Below are positions 6,306 through 13,818 of a stretch of DNA of 53,185 bases, one piece after another. The notes below the pieces were generated by a model. The model searched no databases. It saw only the letters and a program-made list of their open reading frames with translations, and was not told where the DNA came from. Positions within the stretch are counted from its first letter, which is position 1. Every line of letters begins with the position of its first letter. The DNA comes from a virus. The translations under genes were made by a program, and so were the position numbers. Location of the stretch: positions 1 to 53,185 of IMG/VR virus record IMGVR_UViG_3300046740_000679, one strand, 5' to 3'.

Positions 6306-7276
6306 CAGCGATCTCCGGGGCTCACGTCGCGGATCGCCACGACGGATTCAGGGGCGTTGCACGGTTCGAGCTGTAACTTCGGGACGACAGACGCAGGCCA
6401 CTCACGCACGCGGAGGTCGGGCGTCCACTCCGTCCAGTCGCCACCCTTGTGATCGCGAAGCTGAACGAGCCCCTTCGCGTTGCTGCCGGCGATGCCGTCG
6501 CTGTCGACGGCTCGCGCGCCGAGTTGCTTTACAAAGCAAGCGACGTTCGCAGCCTTGCACTGGTTGACGAGGGATCGTGCCCACGCGAGATCGAAAGGTC
6601 GCGCGCCGCCGCCGCTCTCGCCGCCGACAATCACCCAATCGAGGTGGCTCACGCATTGGCGGTGGTCGGCTTCGTCGTCCCGGCCCTCATAGCCCTCGTG
6701 GAAGCACGACCCGTAGTCCGACAACCTGATCTTCACCTCCTCGAGCAGCGGCTCGCACGAGAGGAATCGCACGCGCGCGGGGATCTTGAGCAGCTCTGGA
6801 ATGCGTTCGTCGGCGCGCTTCTGATCTTCGACGGTCGTTCCGAGCCACACGTTCGCGGGCCACTCGTCGTTGCCCCACGCCGATCGCCAAAGACGTAGAA
6901 CGTTCTGCGGGCGCTTCGTCAGTAGGAGCCAGTCGAGCGCCGGCGTGCCTTCGATGACGTTCATCAACCTCCGACGCGAGTCGACGAGATCGGCCCGGTC
7001 CTCGAACACGTCGGCCATCGATGCGCAGAACACGCGACGACGGACGCCTTCCTTCGCGGCCTTTGCATTCCACTTGAAGGGCTTTGCCCAAGTGTCATTG
7101 CCGACGAACTTGCGCTCGGCGTTCACGCCCCAGATCATTGGCAGTCGCTTGCCGTGCCCGACGCGCTTCGAGAACGTCTCGGCGTAGCAATGCTCGCAGC
7201 CCGGGGAGACGCGCGCGCAGCCATGCCAAGGGTTGAACGTGTGATCGGTCCACTCGATCTCGGTCGCCTCACCCAT
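6305..7276 (-). CDS. DUF5131 (phage Gp37/Gp68 family) protein
   Basis: 323 residues, starting at ATG 7276 (MGEATEIEWTDHTFNPWHGC). The N-terminus has the family hallmark IEWTDHTFNPWHGC followed by C-x6-C-x2-C (Cys20, 27, 30), a radical-SAM-like metal site. Later blocks (FCASMADVFEDR, LDWLLLTKRPQN, NVWLGTTVEDQ, RFLSCEPLLE, WVIVGGESG) are all typical of this family. Its reaction is not established. It is common on phages and mobile elements. It overlaps the MT-A70 methylase gene by eight bases, so it may act with DNA-modifying genes. Family assignment is strong. Confidence 0.85.
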   Translation of the reverse strand: MGEATEIEWTDHTFNPWHGCARVSPGCEHCYAETFSKRVGHGKRLPMIWGVNAERKFVGNDTWAKPFKWNAKAAKEGVRRRVFCASMADVFEDRADLVDSRRRLMNVIEGTPALDWLLLTKRPQNVLRLWRSAWGNDEWPANVWLGTTVEDQKRADERIPELLKIPARVRFLSCEPLLEEVKIRLSDYGSCFHEGYEGRDDEADHRQCVSHLDWVIVGGESGGGARPFDLAWARSLVNQCKAANVACFVKQLGARAVDSDGIAGSNAKGLVQLRDHKGGDWTEWTPDLRVREWPASVVPKLQLEPCNAPESVVAIRDVSPGDR

Positions 7277-7838
7277 TCGACACGACCTTTCCAACCGGCG
7301 CGGCCTCACCGCCCGGAAGCTCGTTCCCCCACTGAGACCAGTTCGATCGCGGTGCGCGCGCGAAGAGCTCCGCGTACGGCCCGCCCGCGAGGCGCTCGAC
7401 GATGCGATAGAATTCATCGGGTTTCGCCGAGTGCTCGCCACGCGGCGCGAAGAACACCGAGCGGATGCCGCGATCGCGCACCTTCGGCTTGCCGCGCGTC
7501 GCGATGATGCAGACCTCGTGCGACGCGCGCGTGTAGTGGCCCATGCCCATCGCGAGGCGCAACGGCTCCTCGGGCTTCGGCGCGGCCGTCTTCACCCAAA
7601 CGATCTCACTCTTCGGCGTGAAGCCCCACGCGCTGACGACGTCGAGCGCCGCCGCGGGCATCGAGGCCACGCGCCAGAGGAAGAGCAAGGCGTCGTCCGC
7701 GATGGGCGGCAGCGGGAAGCGCATGATCTCGTGAAGCGAGAGCGTCGCGTAGTGCTTCTCGGCGCCGCGGCCGGGACCGGGAAGCGTGTCGTCGAAGCGC
7801 CACGGCGGATCGGCGCAGAGGACGGGGAAGGGCTTCAT
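7269..7838 (-). CDS. MT-A70 family N6-adenine methyltransferase
   Basis: 189 residues. The catalytic DPPW motif is at 10-13, right after the first strand (FPVLCADPPWRF), and the later part (LFLWRVASMPAAALDVVSAW, WVKTAAPKP, GHYTRASHEVCIIATRGKP) is typical of phage MT-A70 proteins. It would methylate adenine in DNA (possibly RNA) using SAM, probably to protect phage DNA from restriction. It overlaps the genes on both sides. Length is normal for the phage type. Confidence 0.88.
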   Translation of the reverse strand: MKPFPVLCADPPWRFDDTLPGPGRGAEKHYATLSLHEIMRFPLPPIADDALLFLWRVASMPAAALDVVSAWGFTPKSEIVWVKTAAPKPEEPLRLAMGMGHYTRASHEVCIIATRGKPKVRDRGIRSVFFAPRGEHSAKPDEFYRIVERLAGGPYAELFARAPRSNWSQWGNELPGGEAAPVGKVVSNG

Positions 7839-8188
7839 GTCGACTCCGGTGCTTCAAGAACGATGAGGCCTCGTCTCTCATCGACGGTTCGCCATCCCGC
7901 TCTCAGGAAGCATCGGCCCGGGTCGCGCTTGCGGCGCACTTTCGACGGGTCGACCTCGGTCGTGAGCGGTACTTTTGGGCGACCGCTGTAGTGGCGATCC
8001 CAGAAGGCGAACGTGAGCGACGTCGCCTCGCGAATCATCTCGCTCGAGCGACGCGACCCCTCGTTGCGGAAGATGCTGCATCGCCAGCGCACGGAGTAGT
8101 GCCGGTCGGCGAGTGCGCGAGCTCGAGGATCGCTCCGGCGAACCTGCTCCCAATACCCGGACATCGGAAAGAGGCGAGCGCAGATCAT
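7835..8188 (-). CDS. Conserved phage protein of unknown function, apparently with an internal deletion
   Basis: 117 residues from ATG 8188, whose ATGA overlaps the end of the methylase remnant; ATG 8164 (MSGYWEQV) is an alternative start. The beginning (YWEQVRRSDPRARALADRHY) and end (RWRCSIFRNEGSRRSSEMIR, VPLTTEVDPSKVRRKRDPGR, CFLRAGW) match a phage protein that normally has some 40 more residues between HYS and the W-R-C-S-I-F-R-N-E motif. Here the join is HYS-V-RWRCSIF, still in frame. Function unknown. Whether the deletion is real or comes from assembly collapse cannot be judged here. Confidence 0.55.
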   Translation of the reverse strand: MICARLFPMSGYWEQVRRSDPRARALADRHYSVRWRCSIFRNEGSRRSSEMIREATSLTFAFWDRHYSGRPKVPLTTEVDPSKVRRKRDPGRCFLRAGWRTVDERRGLIVLEAPEST

Positions 8189-8497
8189 GTGCCCCCCGCG
8201 AGGTCGAAGAGCCCGCCCTGCACGTCGACGAGGGGGAGACAATGCGGCGAGAAACTCACGACGTCCTCCGATTGCGCCGAGCTACACCGCTCAAGCGTCC
8301 TGCCTCGACAGCCGCGTCGTGGTCGAAACCAACGTCGCCCGCGGCAGCGTGCTCGCGCATGTGCGCCGCCTGACTCTCACCGCGCCCGATCCGAAGAAGG
8401 GTTCTACATAATTCGGCACGTTTCCGAATGCGCGCCACACGACGTCGGCGACGCGCGACTTGCCGCCAAACCATGGGAAGGGGGCTTTGAGGGTCAT
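8185..8497 (-). pseudogene. Remnant of a D12-class (Dam-like) N6-adenine methylase
   Basis: The N-terminus is intact: ATG 8497, ATGA-coupled to the C5 methylase, reading APFPWFGGKSRVADVVWRAF then NYVEPFFGSGAV. This is the SAM-binding part of D12 methylases. The frame then decays into unrelated sequence. In another frame, 8253-8185 encodes FSPHCLPLVDVQGGLFDLAG followed by the stop, the usual C-terminus of this family, and that stop still makes an ATGA overlap with the next gene. The middle, which should include the DPPY catalytic motif, is gone: about 310 bases remain of some 750-800. Confidence 0.65.
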
Positions 8498-9966
8498 GCG
8501 GCCGCGACCTCCTCACCGGCGAGGTTCGCGGAGACGAGCGCGGCGGCGATTGCCGGCGGCACGCTGTTTCCGCAAAGACGGATCTGCGCCGTCTTCGACA
8601 GCGAGCCGCCGTCGGGTGCCCGGTCGATGACGTACGAATCGGCGAAGCCTTGCGCGCGAAAGAGCTCGCGCGGCTGGAGCATCCGCTGGCCGATATCGGC
8701 GATCGCGTAGTCGGTTCCGTGCACGGTCACGAGCCCGAAGCGGTCGCGCGTCGTCACGGTGCCCAGCGAGAGCTGCAGCGACTGCCCGAGGCCCGTCCCG
8801 TTGTAACGCGTCAGAAAGGCGCGGACGTCGTTGGCGCGCGAACCATCCGTCGTGACGGTGACGAGCGCGTGGTGGTCCTGCGTCGTGATCGTCGAGAGGG
8901 GCAGACGCAGCGACGTTCCGGTCGCCTCGTGCCCGCCGTAGTGCTTCGCGAGGTATGCGGCGACGAGTGAGTGCTTCTGTCCTTGGGCGACAATGGTGCC
9001 CAGAGGAGCGTGCAGATCGAGAATGCGCGGCGCCTGGCCCTTGCGTTCGCCGTATCCGCTCTGAATGAGCGTCGGTGCGATGAGCATCAGCTCCCCGCGC
9101 TGCGCCGCCGTGATGGTGCGCAGAGGCGCGCCCGTCGAGTGAGGGGCGGAGTCGTTCACGCGACCGTGCGTCGACGGGACGATGAACGGCTCACCGGTCC
9201 GAAGGACGAAGCGATCGATCCCGCGCGCGATCCGGCGAAGCGTCTTTTCGACGAGCGGCTTCTTCCGGCCGAAGATCGAGGGACACGCGTGCGCCCAGTC
9301 GATGCACTCCGCGGCCGGTCGGTGTGCGCGCGCGAGTCCCGGCCCGTGCGTCGGCCGCGGCCACACGATCGGCTGCCCGTCCGAGCGCGCGATGATGAAG
9401 AGTCGCTTGCGGGACGTCGGTGCGCCGTAGTCGCACGCCCGGAGCTCACGCATCTCGACGACGTAGCCCGCTGCTTTGAGCTGCCCTAGCCAGCGCCGGA
9501 ACGTGAGCCCACGCCGCGCCGGGTCCGGCTTTCCGTCGTCGTCGAGCGGTCCCCAGTCCGCGAACTCCTCGACGTTCTCGAGCATGATAACGCGCGGCTT
9601 TACGTCGCGCGCCCAGCGGACGACCACCCATGCGAGCCCGCGCCGGCCGGTCGCCGACTTCGGATCGCGGAACGGCTTTCCCCCGCGCGCCTTCGAGTGG
9701 AAGGTGCAATCGGGCGAGAACCACGCGAGGCCGATCCGGCGGCCCTTACAAAGTTCCTTCGGCCTCACGTCCCAGACGTCGCCACAAAGGTGTCGGGTCT
9801 CGGGGTGATTGACCGCGTGCATCGCGATCGCTTCGGGGTCGTGGTTGATCGCGACGTCAGGCGATCGCTTGATCGCGCGCATGATGCCGGTCGACGCACC
9901 TCCGCCGCCCGCGAAGCAGTCGACGACGAGCTCGTCGGCGCTGAGGCGAAGGACGGGAGGCCTCAC
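8494..9966 (-). CDS. C5 cytosine-specific DNA methyltransferase
   Basis: 490 residues. Motif I is VDCFAGGGGAS (15-25); motif IV is SPDC with the catalytic Cys87 in place of the usual PPC; motif VI is ENV (130-132); RKR and a C-terminal motif near RLCGNSVPPAIA complete the fold. The variable region contains four related repeats built on 'PL-x-T-I-x-x-x-(R/Q)' (PLRTITAAQRG, PLGTIVAQGQK, PLSTITTQDHH, SLGTVTTRDRF), typical of phage methylases of this length. It probably methylates phage DNA against restriction. No cognate endonuclease is nearby. It is ATGA-coupled to a 29-residue leader gene upstream and to the methylase remnant downstream. Confidence 0.92.
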   Translation of the reverse strand: MRPPVLRLSADELVVDCFAGGGGASTGIMRAIKRSPDVAINHDPEAIAMHAVNHPETRHLCGDVWDVRPKELCKGRRIGLAWFSPDCTFHSKARGGKPFRDPKSATGRRGLAWVVVRWARDVKPRVIMLENVEEFADWGPLDDDGKPDPARRGLTFRRWLGQLKAAGYVVEMRELRACDYGAPTSRKRLFIIARSDGQPIVWPRPTHGPGLARAHRPAAECIDWAHACPSIFGRKKPLVEKTLRRIARGIDRFVLRTGEPFIVPSTHGRVNDSAPHSTGAPLRTITAAQRGELMLIAPTLIQSGYGERKGQAPRILDLHAPLGTIVAQGQKHSLVAAYLAKHYGGHEATGTSLRLPLSTITTQDHHALVTVTTDGSRANDVRAFLTRYNGTGLGQSLQLSLGTVTTRDRFGLVTVHGTDYAIADIGQRMLQPRELFRAQGFADSYVIDRAPDGGSLSKTAQIRLCGNSVPPAIAAALVSANLAGEEVAAA

Positions 9967-10052
9967 CGAGCCCCCCGCTGATCCCTATCGGCTGCGCCCG
10001 TTACGGATTCGTCTTCGCCGCGTTTCAGCGGTGAATGAAGTCGTGCCGGCAT
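9963..10052 (-). CDS. Tiny coupled gene, 29 residues
   Basis: The ATG at 10052 overlaps the preceding stop (TGATG), and its own stop overlaps the start of the C5 methylase (ATGA 9966-9963). The peptide (MPARLHSPLKRGEDESVTGA and nine more residues) has no visible domain. It may simply carry ribosomes to the methylase start. Confidence 0.35.
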   Translation of the reverse strand: MPARLHSPLKRGEDESVTGAADRDQRGAR

Positions 10053-10312
10053 CACGGTTCCCCCTTGGCTTCGTTGTCGGTGCGCACGATCGCGGCATGC
10101 ACGGCGCAGAGATCCTTGCCGTCGACGATGCGCCGGCATGCGAGGCAGAGCGGGCGGTCGCACGTCTGCCCTAGCTTCCGACCGCCGAGCGCGAAGTCGC
10201 AGACGACGCGCACCTGACCGCTGCACCCGGTCGTCGAGCACGCCGAGCGGCTACGGGATCCGCCGCAGACGAAGACGCTCACGGCGTGGCCGCGTTTCGG
10301 AGCGCCGTTCAT
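10052..10312 (-). CDS. Cys-rich zinc-finger-like protein
   Basis: 86 residues from ATG 10312 (ATGA overlap with the gene before). Cysteines occur in pairs (CSTTGC, CDRPLCLACR), with C...H near LCAVHAA, compatible with a zinc-binding domain near the C-terminus. A basic patch (RSRSA, RKLGQ) suggests nucleic-acid contact. No family recognised. Confidence 0.55.
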   Translation of the reverse strand: MNGAPKRGHAVSVFVCGGSRSRSACSTTGCSGQVRVVCDFALGGRKLGQTCDRPLCLACRRIVDGKDLCAVHAAIVRTDNEAKGEP

Positions 10313-10644
10313 AGCGAGACCCTGCCGGCACGCATGGATCTTCTCGGGCCGTCGAAGATGACCCCGTCGCCGGTCGCGAGAAGGTCTCCGGGATAGACCG
10401 TGACGAGGTCACCGAGCCGCGCGATCGGCACCGTCGGCGGCACTTGATCGGTCGCACTGAGGAGATTGCGGCAGCGTGCGCATTCCCACGCGGAGCCGAC
10501 GAACGCGGGCTCGTGCATGCCGCGATCGCAATTCCACGGGGCCGTGCCGTGAATGCCGACGGAGGCGCGGAAGGCGCGGGATGCGCGGCGATCGACGAGC
10601 GACGGTGGCAGCTTCGCTTCGCGCGAGGGGACGATGGTGCTCAC
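10309..10644 (-). CDS. Hypothetical protein with one CxxC
   Basis: 111 residues from GTG 10644, which overlaps the previous stop as GTGA. One C-x2-C (ECARCRNLL, around residue 60) follows another Cys near residue 40 (WNCDRGMHEP), so a single zinc site is possible. The C-terminal part (VTVYPGDLLATGDGVIFDGP) looks like a small beta domain. Function unknown. Confidence 0.5.
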   Translation of the reverse strand: MSTIVPSREAKLPPSLVDRRASRAFRASVGIHGTAPWNCDRGMHEPAFVGSAWECARCRNLLSATDQVPPTVPIARLGDLVTVYPGDLLATGDGVIFDGPRRSMRAGRVSL

Positions 10645-11024
10645 GCCGCACCGGCCTTTTGGGCGTCCAGCAGTTCGCGTAACCGCGTGGCGTATTCGAC
10701 GGCCTTCGCGACGGTCCACGCGTGGACATAGCTGTCTCCCTTGGAGACGTCGTCATCGGTCACGCGCTCCGTCGCGCCGATGGATGTCCAGTCGATCTCT
10801 ATGACGCGCTTGCGCCAGCCGATGCGGATCAGGCCGTGCCGCGTATTGAATAGCCACCAAGGACGCCGGACGTCGTCGTAGTCGGGTGCATCGGGCCAAT
10901 ATTGGTTGGCCAGCTCCCACTTCTCGCGAAACGGCAGGCCGGCTCGGGTCATGATCGACTCGGCCTGCTCCCACGACTCTTTGCGCATCTGCCCGCGCCT
11001 GCCCTGAATGTCGTCGATGCTCAT
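10641..11024 (-). CDS. Hypothetical protein, 127 residues
   Basis: Start ATG 11024 (MSIDDIQGRRGQMRKESWEQ) with AAGGGG upstream. It carries a Trp/Tyr-rich centre (YWPDAPDYDDVRRPWWLFNT, then IRIGWRKRVIEIDW) and a helical C-terminus (HAWTVAKAVEYATRLRELLD). It is soluble and compact, but no family is recognised. It is GTGA-coupled to the next gene. Confidence 0.55.
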   Translation of the reverse strand: MSIDDIQGRRGQMRKESWEQAESIMTRAGLPFREKWELANQYWPDAPDYDDVRRPWWLFNTRHGLIRIGWRKRVIEIDWTSIGATERVTDDDVSKGDSYVHAWTVAKAVEYATRLRELLDAQKAGAA

Positions 11025-11176
11025 CGTCGCCCCTTGCGCGGCTTGCACGGCCGCCTGAACGGATCGGTCTCTTCACGCGGGAGAATCGCGGCGAGGCCGA
11101 CGACGAACGCGAGGGTCATCGCGAGCTCGAAGACCGCGCTCGCGACGCGGAACGTGGAGGCGAGGCGGCGGGTCAC
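11021..11176 (-). CDS. Small membrane protein, 51 residues
   Basis: GTG 11176 overlaps the DUF1643 stop (GTGA) and the stop overlaps the next ATG (ATGA), a typical coupled gene. One hydrophobic segment (AVFELAMTLAFVVGLAAIL) is followed by a short basic tail (PFRRPCKPRKGRR). A single-span inner-membrane peptide with a positively charged cytoplasmic tail is likely. Function unknown. Confidence 0.5.
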   Translation of the reverse strand: MTRRLASTFRVASAVFELAMTLAFVVGLAAILPREETDPFRRPCKPRKGRR

Positions 11177-11748
11177 GAGACACCTCCGAGGACGCGCGCG
11201 ACGTATTCGTCAGAGCCGGCCCACGCGTGGATCGGGAACGGCTCGCTCGTCTTCGGGAGCATGAGCGGGTGACAAGGCTCGTCGTCCTTCGTCCACTCAA
11301 GCGCGTGGACGTCGTTCGGCTTTGCGATCGCGGCCAGGAGCGCGAGGACGTCCTGCGCGCGAACGTCGAGCTTCAGCGCGGTGACGTTCGCGCCCCACGC
11401 GGCGATGATGCGATTCGCTTTGCGGGCGACGCGCGCGATCGTGGCGTCGTTCTCGGGGCCGATCGGATCGGCGACGGTGAGCAGCCCGCGCGGCTTCGTG
11501 GATCGGAACGCGAAGAGGTTGCAGACGTCGAGCGCGCCGAAGCCCCAGCCGTGCGCGAAGCGGATGCAACGCGTGATCGTCGGGTCCGGATTGTCGGCAT
11601 CCGCGGTGCTCGGGTTGAGCATCACGAAGAGGCAGCGATTCGTGACGTCGCCCCAATCGCGCGTGAGGTGGTACCGATAGAGGCCGCACGCGCTGAACTT
11701 CGCGGTGCCGACCGGGGCGGTGACGCCGGGGAGGAGGAGCGCGCTCAA
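11173..11748 (-). CDS. DUF1643 domain protein
   Basis: 191 residues. The core ACGLYRYHLTRDW, LFVMLNPSTADADNPDPTIT, RCIRFAHGWGFGALDVCNLF and AFRSTKP fits DUF1643, a family of phage and bacterial proteins of unknown biochemical role. The start is probably TTG 11748, overlapping the upstream stop as TTGA; no better in-frame start is available without losing the N-terminal strand. Family call is strong; function unknown. Confidence 0.85.
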   Translation of the reverse strand: MSALLLPGVTAPVGTAKFSACGLYRYHLTRDWGDVTNRCLFVMLNPSTADADNPDPTITRCIRFAHGWGFGALDVCNLFAFRSTKPRGLLTVADPIGPENDATIARVARKANRIIAAWGANVTALKLDVRAQDVLALLAAIAKPNDVHALEWTKDDEPCHPLMLPKTSEPFPIHAWAGSDEYVARVLGGVS

Positions 11749-11972
11749 GACGTCACCGCCTTCCGAAGGCAGAAGCCGCAGCAGACGAACTTCGTGCCGG
11801 GCTTCCACGCCGCGGCATCGAGGACGATCGTGCGGTGCTCCTTGCAAGACGGACAAAACACCGCGCGCCTGATCGGGCGACGCGTGCTCACGTCGGTCGA
11901 CATGATCGGGAGGACCTCGACGCGCTCGGCGCGAAGGTCGAAGGGGACGTGGCGGGAGTGGGCGAAGATCAC
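11745..11972 (-). CDS. Small zinc-ribbon protein
   Basis: 75 residues, ATG 11972 (ATGA overlap). Two Cys pairs, CPSC (about 40) and CCGFC (about 65), make a plausible zinc ribbon; the N-terminal part is basic. It lies between the DUF6884 and DUF1643 genes and is coupled to both. Confidence 0.6.
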   Translation of the reverse strand: MIFAHSRHVPFDLRAERVEVLPIMSTDVSTRRPIRRAVFCPSCKEHRTIVLDAAAWKPGTKFVCCGFCLRKAVTS

Positions 11973-12448
11973 GACGCCGCTCCCTCGACGCCGACGCGGC
12001 CCCGTTCACGCCACGCTTGGGCGAACCACTGGAGCCGGCGACCGAGCCCGAGACCAAGAAGCGGCTCACGAATGCGGACGCAATTGACGTCGTGCCGCGA
12101 CTCAAAGACCTCTCGGATCGGCGCGGTGTAGTCGGCGCCGGCGAGGAGCAAGAGCTCGTACGGCCCACAACCCACGAACTCGCGATAGAGCTTGTTCGCA
12201 ATGCCCACGGCCCATTGCTGCGCGTCCTTCGGCTTCAGCCGATCGTCGTACGGCTCGATCCGATATTCGGGTTTGAGGAGGCCGTAGCGCGCCGAGACGA
12301 TGCGCCATTCGTCGCACTCCTCGGCGTACGCCCGAGCCGCTCGGAAGAGCGGGCCGGTGTAGAGGTCCTTCGCCCGCGCGGGTTTGAGGAGCTTGCTCTT
12401 GCCGCATCCCACCAGGGCGATGGTGATCGGCACGGACGGGGGGCTCAC
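11969..12448 (-). CDS. DUF6884-like phage protein
   Basis: 159 residues. The N-terminus IALVGCGKSKLLKPARAKDL followed by YTGPLFRAARAYAEE, WRIVSARYGLL and IEPYDDRL is typical of the short phage and mobile-element proteins grouped as DUF6884. The 'LVGC-GKSK' loop resembles a nucleotide-binding turn but is not a Walker A. Function unknown. The start overlaps the integrase stop. Confidence 0.7.
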   Translation of the reverse strand: MSPPSVPITIALVGCGKSKLLKPARAKDLYTGPLFRAARAYAEECDEWRIVSARYGLLKPEYRIEPYDDRLKPKDAQQWAVGIANKLYREFVGCGPYELLLLAGADYTAPIREVFESRHDVNCVRIREPLLGLGLGRRLQWFAQAWRERGRVGVEGAAS

Positions 12449-13818
12449 GAGGCCGCTCCCGTCGCCAGCGTCGGAGCGAACTCCGAGGCCCAGTAGGCCA
12501 CGACCGCCGAGGCGACCCCTGGAATCCTCGGCGTTTCCGATCGCACATCGCCGTACAGAACCGGCACAACCGAGGCTTCGCGCTTACGCTGATAGGCCTT
12601 TTTATTCCCTACGGAACGCGTGTTTTCGCTCCGCTTTCCTAAAGCGAAGGTCGGTAGTTCGAATCTCCCTGGGGGCGCGTCTTTTACCGCTGCTTTTGGC
12701 TCGTTTTGGCCTTGGTTGTTCGAGGCTTCCGCAGTCGTTTGAGCTTCAGTCGGTACAGAATCGACACACTCGGGCAGCGCGGCGACCGGGCGCGGAGCGT
12801 GGGCCTCGAGCTGGGCTTCGACGAGGGCGCCCATCTCTTCGCCCGTCGCCTTCGCGTACGTGGTCTGCGCGAGCTTGTCGGTCGAGTGACGGAGCATCTT
12901 CGACACCGCGTTGATATTCACGCCGGCGAGCAGGTGCCACTTCGCGAACGTGCGCCTTAGGTCGTTCGGACCGAGGCGAGGGATGCCCGCGCGAACGCAT
13001 GCGGCGGCCATATCGCGGACCATCTTCCCCCACGGATGAAAGAGAACGTCCGCACCCGGCGCGTGCTTCAACGCCTCGTCGAGGATCGGCGCGTTGACCC
13101 GCGTGATCGGAATGTCGTCGTCCGCGAAGGCCGTCTTCGTTCCGTGAAGGTGAACGATGCCGCGCGCCTTGTTCGTGTCGCGTCGACGCGCACGGAACGA
13201 CTCCTGATATCGCGCGCCGGTCGCGACGATGTAGAGGATGTGTGCGCCGCGGCGGCGATCGAATTGCTTGAGGAGCGCAGTGAGCTCGTCGGGCGTGGCG
13301 AAGCGATCGCGCGGTTTGTGGCCCGACCCGAAGTAAGGCGGCATGACTTGCGCGACGCTGCCGTGGAACGTGCCGAGGTGAATGGCGATCTTGAGCACCA
13401 TTCGAAGGTGGCCAAGCTCCATGTAGATCGTGTGGTCGCTCGCGGTCTCGCTTTGGCGCTTGTCGATGTACTCCATCACGAGCTTCGCCGTGATCCGAAG
13501 CATCGGGAGATCGCCTCCCCAGATGCGCGCGAAGTGACCGAGCTTCCCCTTCGCCTTGCTGAGCGTGGCCGCGCTGCGTTTGCGGCGCACCATGTCGAGG
13601 CGGAGTGCTTCTACCGCGCCGGCGAAGCTCGTCGCCGCCGCGGCTGCGTAACGTGGATCGGCGGCGACGCGCTCGAGCTCGTTCGCGCGCGCGACGGCCG
13701 CAGCTTCGTCGGTGCACTTGGTGCTCTTTCGGACCTTTCGTCCGGCCGGTCCGAGGACATGGGCCCAGATGGTCTTGCCTCGCCAGAAGAGTCTTGCGTC
13801 GCGGAGCTTCGGTTGCAT
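12445..13818 (-). CDS. int: Tyrosine integrase with attP inside its 3' end
   Basis: 457 residues from ATG 13818 (GGGGAAGAGGG just upstream); GTG 13845 would add nine. Domains: N-terminal arm-binding/core-binding region (1-170), then the catalytic domain with Arg box I (TGARYQESF), box II NDLRRTFAKWHLL (Asn where many have His, common in phage integrases), MLRHSTDK and the nucleophile Tyr in QTTYAK. The natural fold ends near VEAQLEAH; the ~110-residue tail is low complexity and runs antisense through the tRNA-like attP. Integration would therefore replace the C-terminal tail with host-derived sequence. It overlaps the excisionase-like gene by about 200 bases. Confidence 0.92.
   Translation of the reverse strand: MQPKLRDARLFWRGKTIWAHVLGPAGRKVRKSTKCTDEAAAVARANELERVAADPRYAAAAATSFAGAVEALRLDMVRRKRSAATLSKAKGKLGHFARIWGGDLPMLRITAKLVMEYIDKRQSETASDHTIYMELGHLRMVLKIAIHLGTFHGSVAQVMPPYFGSGHKPRDRFATPDELTALLKQFDRRRGAHILYIVATGARYQESFRARRRDTNKARGIVHLHGTKTAFADDDIPITRVNAPILDEALKHAPGADVLFHPWGKMVRDMAAACVRAGIPRLGPNDLRRTFAKWHLLAGVNINAVSKMLRHSTDKLAQTTYAKATGEEMGALVEAQLEAHAPRPVAALPECVDSVPTEAQTTAEASNNQGQNEPKAAVKDAPPGRFELPTFALGKRSENTRSVGNKKAYQRKREASVVPVLYGDVRSETPRIPGVASAVVAYWASEFAPTLATGAAS
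12634..12677 (+). other. attP: Putative attP core: 3' half of a tRNA-Arg(CCU)
   Basis: On the plus strand the segment contains an anticodon loop TTCCTAA (anticodon CCT), the variable region AAGGTCG, the T arm with loop TTCGAAT (12658-12664) and 3' T stem CTCCC, then the acceptor 3' strand TGGGGGC and discriminator G (12677). No 5' half is present, so this is not a tRNA gene. One T-stem base (the T at 12655) does not pair with the 3' T stem, as expected if identity with the host gene begins just after it. Phage integrases that target tRNA genes carry exactly such a 3' half as attP. Confidence 0.75.

Noticed and set aside
12634-12677. A complete tRNA gene
   Set aside because: Only the anticodon-to-acceptor 3' half is present; no D arm or 5' acceptor strand lies upstream, so it is an attP rather than a functional tRNA.
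12445-12700. A functional C-terminal domain of the integrase
   Set aside because: The tail reads through a tRNA-type attP antisense and is low in folded character; the catalytic domain is already complete before it.
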